A stretch of DNA of 64,000 bases from Erythrobacter sanguineus. Its GTDB lineage: Bacteria; Pseudomonadota; Alphaproteobacteria; Sphingomonadales; Sphingomonadaceae. The stretch spans positions 1-64,000 of the forward strand of contig CAMCUB010000016.1 of NCBI GenBank assembly GCA_945878845.1. Direction: 5' to 3'. Shown here in pieces: positions 60,406-64,000 of the stretch (the first letter of the stretch is position 1; the number at the start of each line of letters is the position of its first letter). The notes below the pieces were generated by a model. It saw only the letters and a program-made list of their open reading frames with translations. It was not told the origin of the DNA and did no database searches. Made by a program: the position numbers and the translations under genes.

Positions 60406-61107
60406 ATGATGGATAAGCTCGACGATCTCATCGCCCGGCTCGCGCCCGACTCGCTGCTGCGTGCGCTCGCGCCCGAACAGCTTGAACAGCTGCTGCGCGA
60501 GGCCACCCGCCGCGACCTGCGCCCCGGCGAGCCGATCATCTCGCAGGGCGACGAGCACGGCGATTTTGCGGTGGTGGTGCTGACCGGCGGGCTCAAGATC
60601 ACCATGGTCAGCGCCAGCGGGCACGAGATCATCCTGAACTATTGCGGCCCCGGAGAGCTGGTCGGCGAGATCGCGATGCTCGATTCCGGCCCGCGCACCG
60701 CGACCGTGATCGCGGCGGTGCCGTCAGCGGTGCTGCTGCTGCCCTCGCACACCTTCCTTGCCGCGGCGACCGCCAACCCGGTCTCGGCCTCAGGCGTGAT
60801 GCGTGAATTGGCGCGGCGGGTGCGCCAGCTCAATCTGGTGATCGAGAGCGACCGCACCTTCTCGATGGCCCCGCGCCTCGCCCGCGCGCTGGTGCGGCTG
60901 ATCGATCCGGCGCGCGATGACGGGCGGCTGCGCTTCGATCCCAACCAGAGCGATCTTGGAGCCTTTGCCGGCCTCGCGCGCGAGAATGTCAGCCGGCTGC
61001 TGTCGGACTGGGAAGCGCAAGGCGTGATTGCCCGCGAGGGCCGTGCGTTGACGGTGCGCGATATGGGCTACCTCCAGACCCTCGCCGAGTTCGGCGACGA
61101 TGCCTGA
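60406..61107 (+). CDS. Crp/Fnr-family transcriptional regulator
   Basis: 233 residues. N-terminal cyclic-nucleotide-binding fold (LRPGEPIISQGDEHGDFAVV, GPGELVGEIAMLDSGPRTAT), a dimerisation helix, and a C-terminal helix-turn-helix (LGAFAGLARENVSRLLSDWE). The cAMP-contact Arg-Ser pair reads SGPRTATV, as in many sphingomonad members. No Fnr-type N-terminal cysteines, so an iron-sulfur sensor is not indicated. The ligand and regulon are unknown. Confidence 0.92.
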   Translation: MMDKLDDLIARLAPDSLLRALAPEQLEQLLREATRRDLRPGEPIISQGDEHGDFAVVVLTGGLKITMVSASGHEIILNYCGPGELVGEIAMLDSGPRTATVIAAVPSAVLLLPSHTFLAAATANPVSASGVMRELARRVRQLNLVIESDRTFSMAPRLARALVRLIDPARDDGRLRFDPNQSDLGAFAGLARENVSRLLSDWEAQGVIAREGRALTVRDMGYLQTLAEFGDDA

Positions 61108-61127
61108 GGGGCACCGGGCTTAAAACC

Positions 61128-61778
61128 TTAACCCATCAGCCCGCGCACGAAGGGAATGAGCCCGGTCTGGCGCATGCGCTTCATGCGCTCGGCCTCGAGG
61201 ATCGCGCGGACCTTCTCGAAACACACGTCGATATCGTCGTTGATGATGACGTAGTCGTAGCCGTCCCAGTGGCTGATCTCTGCCCGCGCGCGTTCCATGC
61301 GGGCGGCGATGACCTCGGCGCTGTCGGTGGCGCGGCCCTTGAGGCGGCGGTGGAGCTCGTCGATCGAGGGCGGCAGGATGAACACCCGGACCACGTCCTG
61401 CTGGTCCTTCTGGTAGAGCTGCTGGGTGCCCTGCCAGTCGATATCGAACAGGAAGTCCTGCCCTTCTTTCAGTCCGGCGCGGATCTTGCCCTTGGGCGTG
61501 CCGTAGCGATGGCCGAAGACCTCGGCCCATTCGTAGAAATCATCCTCCTCGATCATCGCCTCGAACTGTTCGGGCGAGACGAAGTGGTAATGCACCCCGT
61601 CGACCTCGTTCGGGCGCGGCGGGCGGGTGGTGGCGCTGACCGAGAGCCTGATCTCGGCGTCCTTGGCCAGCAGCATCCGCGACAGCGTGGTCTTCCCCGC
61701 GCCCGAGGGCGAGGAGAGGATGAACATCAGGCCCCGGCGGTGAAGCTGGTCTGCGGCATTGTGTGAGGATTCGCCCAT
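61128..61778 (-). CDS. gmk: Guanylate kinase
   Basis: 216 residues. P-loop SSPSGAGKTTLSRML (23-37), RPPRPNEVDGVHYHF for GMP binding, and DIDWQGTQQLYQKD. It phosphorylates GMP and dGMP. The N-terminus is about 15 residues longer than in E. coli, as often in alphaproteobacteria. Likely transcribed from the right-hand side; the next gene upstream is the unknown at 61821. Confidence 0.97.
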   Translation of the reverse strand: MGESSHNAADQLHRRGLMFILSSPSGAGKTTLSRMLLAKDAEIRLSVSATTRPPRPNEVDGVHYHFVSPEQFEAMIEEDDFYEWAEVFGHRYGTPKGKIRAGLKEGQDFLFDIDWQGTQQLYQKDQQDVVRVFILPPSIDELHRRLKGRATDSAEVIAARMERARAEISHWDGYDYVIINDDIDVCFEKVRAILEAERMKRMRQTGLIPFVRGLMG

Positions 61779-61820
61779 GGGCTCCGTTGCACCATTGCGA
61801 CGCGGGAAATCAAGCGTGGA

Positions 61821-62261
61821 TCAGGATTCGCCGGTAGTCGGGGGTGCAGGGGGCGGCGCGGCCTTGGCCGCACGCCGCTTCTTGTCGAGCCGGCGCCCGC
61901 GGTCGTAGAACACCTTGGCAGCCAATCCCCCCGCGATCACCGCCAGACCCAGCGGCGAGCGGCGCGCGAGGCGGCTTGCTCCGTAAAGCGCGAGGCTCGA
62001 CGCCAGCCCGCGGTTGCCAACCAGCTTGTCGGCCTTGTCCTGCCCGTGGCTCTTGACGATCAGGCCCTTCTCGAGCCGGTCACGCAGCAGGCCCCCGGCC
62101 GCGCGCAGCACGATGTCGGCGATGACGAGATTGGTGCCGACCGAAGGGCTGGGGAGCGGCAGGCCTGCGGGGCCGGTGGGCTTGGCAGTTGCCGGAGCCT
62201 CGGCTGCAGGCGCGGCGGGTGTCCCGCGTTTGGCTTTTCCTGTCCGTCTGGCCGCTGCCAT
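61821..62261 (-). CDS. Unknown alanine-rich protein with hydrophobic C-terminal part
   Basis: 146 residues from ATG 62261. An Ala/Pro/Lys-rich first 50 residues (MAAARRTGKAKRGTPAAPAA), then DIVLRAAGGLLRDRLEKGL and a hydrophobic LGLAVIAGGLAAKVFYD helix, ending in a basic tail. No family was recognised; the layout suggests a membrane-peripheral protein. The longer upstream frame is antisense to sspB and was not used. It follows sspB by 10 bases. Confidence 0.65.
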   Translation of the reverse strand: MAAARRTGKAKRGTPAAPAAEAPATAKPTGPAGLPLPSPSVGTNLVIADIVLRAAGGLLRDRLEKGLIVKSHGQDKADKLVGNRGLASSLALYGASRLARRSPLGLAVIAGGLAAKVFYDRGRRLDKKRRAAKAAPPPAPPTTGES

Positions 62262-62271
62262 CAGGACGAGC

Positions 62272-62751
62272 CTACTTCTTGCGGCCGAAATCGATCGAGA
62301 CGACGTTGGAGCCGTCCGGATCGGTGTCCGGTCCGTCATTCTCGGCATCCTCGTGCGCTTCGGGCTCGAGCTCGTCGACCGCGGCCTGGAATTGCAGGCC
62401 GAAATCGACCGCCGGATCGACGAAGGCGGTGATCGCGGCAAACGGGATCGTCAGCTTGGCGGGCACCTGATTGAAGGTGAGGCTGACCGAGAAGAGCTGC
62501 GGAAGCACCTCGAGATCCCAGAACTTGTTCTGGAGCACGATCGTCATCTCGTCCGGAAAACGCTCGCGCAGGTGCGGCGGGATCGAGACGCCGGGGGCGG
62601 CGGTCTTGAAGGTGATGTAGAAATGATGCGCGCCCGGCAGCATGCCGCCGCCGCTGACAATCGAGCCCAGCACCCGGCCGACAACCGCGCGCAGAGCTTC
62701 CTGCACGATCTCGTCGTAGGGGATCAGGCTGTCGGGCGTGTCGGCGTTCAT
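62272..62751 (-). CDS. sspB: SspB-type ClpXP adaptor protein
   Basis: 159 residues from ATG 62751. Alphaproteobacterial SspB pattern: IPYDEIVQEALRAVVGRVLG, GAHHFYITFKTAAPGVSIPP, MTIVLQNKFWDLEVLPQLFS, and an acidic linker ending in a basic VVSIDFGRKK, the ClpX-docking tail. It hands ssrA-tagged proteins to ClpXP. Divergent from hisB with 152 bases between. Confidence 0.92.
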   Translation of the reverse strand: MNADTPDSLIPYDEIVQEALRAVVGRVLGSIVSGGGMLPGAHHFYITFKTAAPGVSIPPHLRERFPDEMTIVLQNKFWDLEVLPQLFSVSLTFNQVPAKLTIPFAAITAFVDPAVDFGLQFQAAVDELEPEAHEDAENDGPDTDPDGSNVVSIDFGRKK

Positions 62752-62903
62752 GGCAAGGCGGATTCGTGGCCGCACAGGCGGACTTGGTCAAGGGTATTTG
62801 ATGTGTCACGCCGGATTGACAGTGGACACTCCCGGTGCGGTGCCAGTGCTGGGCCGGTGCCGGTGATGCTTGTCATGCGGGCGAAGCGGACTATAGCGCC
62901 GAC

Positions 62904-63512
62904 ATGGCCAGCACTCCTCCCCGCACCGGCGCGGCAGACCGCAACACCACCGAGACGAAGATCGCCATTGCCGTCAATCTCGACGGGACCGGCGCCTATG
63001 ACGTTTCGACTGGCATCGGCTTTCTTGATCACATGGTGGAGCAGTTCAGCCGCCACTCGCTGATCGACGTGACGATGAAGGTCGAGGGCGACCTCCACGT
63101 CGACCAGCACCACACCACCGAGGATTCGGCGATCGCGCTGGGTCAGGCGATTTCTCAGGCGCTGGGCGAAAAGGCCGGGATCGGGCGTTACGGCGCGGCC
63201 TATTCGCCGATGGACGAGACCCTTTCGCGGGTTGCCTTGGACATCTCCGGGCGGCCGTATCTGGTGTGGAAGGCCAAGTTCACCCAGGAACGCCTCGGCG
63301 AATGGGACACCGAGCTGATCGAGCACTGGTTCCACTCGGTCGCCCAAGCGGCGGGCATCACGCTCCACATGGAGCTGCTCTACGGCACCAACAACCATCA
63401 CATCTGCGAGAGCCTCTACAAGGGTTTCGCCCGCGCCATGCGGCAGGCCGTCGAGCGCGACCCGAGGAAGGGCGGGGCGATCCCCTCGACGAAAGGCCAG
63501 TTGCGTGGCTGA
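62904..63512 (+). CDS. hisB: Imidazoleglycerol-phosphate dehydratase
   Basis: 202 residues from ATG 62904. Complete manganese-site motifs: [27 protein letters not shown] and [20 protein letters not shown]. Sixth step of histidine synthesis. Monofunctional, without the phosphatase domain of enterobacterial HisB. hisH follows after a structured repeat. Confidence 0.97.
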   Translation: MASTPPRTGAADRNTTETKIAIAVNLDGTGAYDVSTGIGFLDHMVEQFSRHSLIDVTMKVEGDLHVDQHHTTEDSAIALGQAISQALGEKAGIGRYGAAYSPMDETLSRVALDISGRPYLVWKAKFTQERLGEWDTELIEHWFHSVAQAAGITLHMELLYGTNNHHICESLYKGFARAMRQAVERDPRKGGAIPSTKGQLRG

Positions 63513-63537
63513 ACAGAGCAATTCGGTTGCGAAGCAG

Positions 63538-63624
63538 CCGCAAGCCCGAACGGGCGCCCGCAGCGGGCGCAGCTGTGCTGCGCGCATAGCGAGGACCGCA
63601 CCCGCGGAGGCGGGTGCGGAAAAC
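63538..63624. repeat. Family D structured element between hisB and hisH
   Basis: CCGCAAG-CCC-GAAC-GGG-CGCCCGCAG and GCGAGGACC-GCACCC-GCGGAGG-CGGGTGC match the right part of the 38370-38610 element. The two hairpin stems carry different bases that still pair: GCCC/GGGC here versus GGCC/GGCC there, and GCACCC/GGGTGC versus GAACCC/GGGTTC. It ends 4 bases before the hisH start codon and may shape hisH translation. Confidence 0.8.
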
Positions 63625-63628
63625 CAAG

Positions 63629-64000
63629 ATGCCTGAGGTTATCGCGCTGATTGATTACGGCGTGGGCAATCTGCATTCGGTTCACAATGCGCTCAAGGCG
63701 GCGGGGGCTTCGGTCACCGTCACCGCCGACCCTTACGTGGTGCGCGCGGCTGACCGCATCGTGCTCCCCGGCGTCGGCGCCTTCCGCGCCTGCGCCGATG
63801 GGCTGCGCGCGCTGCCCGGCATGGTCGAGGCGATGACCGAGCGTGTGCATGTCGGCGGCGCACCCTTCCTCGGCATCTGCGTGGGGATGCAATTGCTGGC
63901 GGATCGCGGCCTCGAGTTCGGCGCGCATTCCGGCCTCGGCTGGATCCCGGGCGAGGTGCGGCTGATCGCGCCCACCGACGCGAGCATCAAGGTCCCGCAC
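63629..64000 (+). CDS. hisH: Imidazole glycerol phosphate synthase glutaminase subunit, 3' end outside window
   Basis: 124 codons open to the window edge, from ATG 63629. MPEVIALIDYGVGNLHSVHN, VLPGVGAFRACADGL and FLGICVGMQLLADRG with the nucleophilic Cys show a class-I glutamine amidotransferase of the HisH type. It makes ammonia for HisF. The His and Glu of the triad lie beyond the edge. Directly after the family D repeat, with no clear ribosome site except CCAAG in the repeat's tail. Confidence 0.92.
   Translation, partial: MPEVIALIDYGVGNLHSVHNALKAAGASVTVTADPYVVRAADRIVLPGVGAFRACADGLRALPGMVEAMTERVHVGGAPFLGICVGMQLLADRGLEFGAHSGLGWIPGEVRLIAPTDASIKVPH

Overview
The window is high-G+C, gene-dense alphaproteobacterial chromosome. 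The gene set points to Sphingomonadales, most likely Erythrobacteraceae (Erythrobacter/Porphyrobacter type): a crtY-crtI-crtB carotenoid operon, many acyl-CoA dehydrogenases and acyl-CoA carboxylase genes, a TorF-type porin, an alphaproteobacterial SspB, a SWIB-domain protein, and several small proteins of a sphingomonad type. This placement is inferred from gene content; no rRNA or tRNA gene is visible. No prophage, insertion sequence or CRISPR array was seen. Almost all sequence is coding, and no gene-free stretch reaches 300 bases.

Layout. 1-10.5 kb: start of a TorF porin, two dehydrogenases, a phosphate-scavenging trio (beta-propeller phytase, PhoX, GDT1-like membrane protein), Dps, 6-phosphogluconolactonase, a Nudix hydrolase, DNA polymerase IV and a Bcr/CflA-type exporter. 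10.5-14.8 kb: both subunits of a biotin-dependent acyl-CoA carboxylase. 14.9-19.6 kb: overlapping operon crtY-crtI-orf134-LOG-crtB, enough for beta-carotene; no hydroxylase or ketolase gene is in the window. 19.8-33 kb: MipA/OmpV protein, amidohydrolase, an acyltransferase broken by an in-frame TAG, a low-G+C tandem HD-GYP protein, a LysR regulator divergent from an alcohol dehydrogenase, thiC behind a TPP riboswitch, and a second lower-G+C patch ending in a sterol-desaturase-type hydroxylase. 33-40 kb: mostly secreted or small unknown proteins, a junction of two truncated genes, a GGDEF protein and a cold-shock protein. 40-49.6 kb: an unusual FAD-domain (photolyase-like) protein, S41 and M19 peptidases, PEBP, SWIB, a DUF3253/DoxX/cupin operon, and paralogous mini-membrane proteins around a DUF2945 gene. 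49.6-59.4 kb: dapD, then a lipid or hydroxy-acid catabolic region holding a split ACAD11-like pair (kinase plus dehydrogenase), a zinc alcohol dehydrogenase, a GPH-type transporter, two more acyl-CoA dehydrogenases and an SDR. 59.5-64 kb: secreted unknown protein, Crp/Fnr regulator, gmk, sspB, and hisB-hisH (cut by the window edge).

The most striking unexplained layer is intergenic. At least four families of palindromic repeat occur, often between genes of one operon. One family (1.77, 38.4 and 63.5 kb) shows compensatory base changes that keep its hairpins intact. Another recurs as ~135-140 bp near-copies at 10.5 and 52.8 kb. A third fills both gaps of the acyl-CoA dehydrogenase/SDR operon and also supplies the last codons of crtB.
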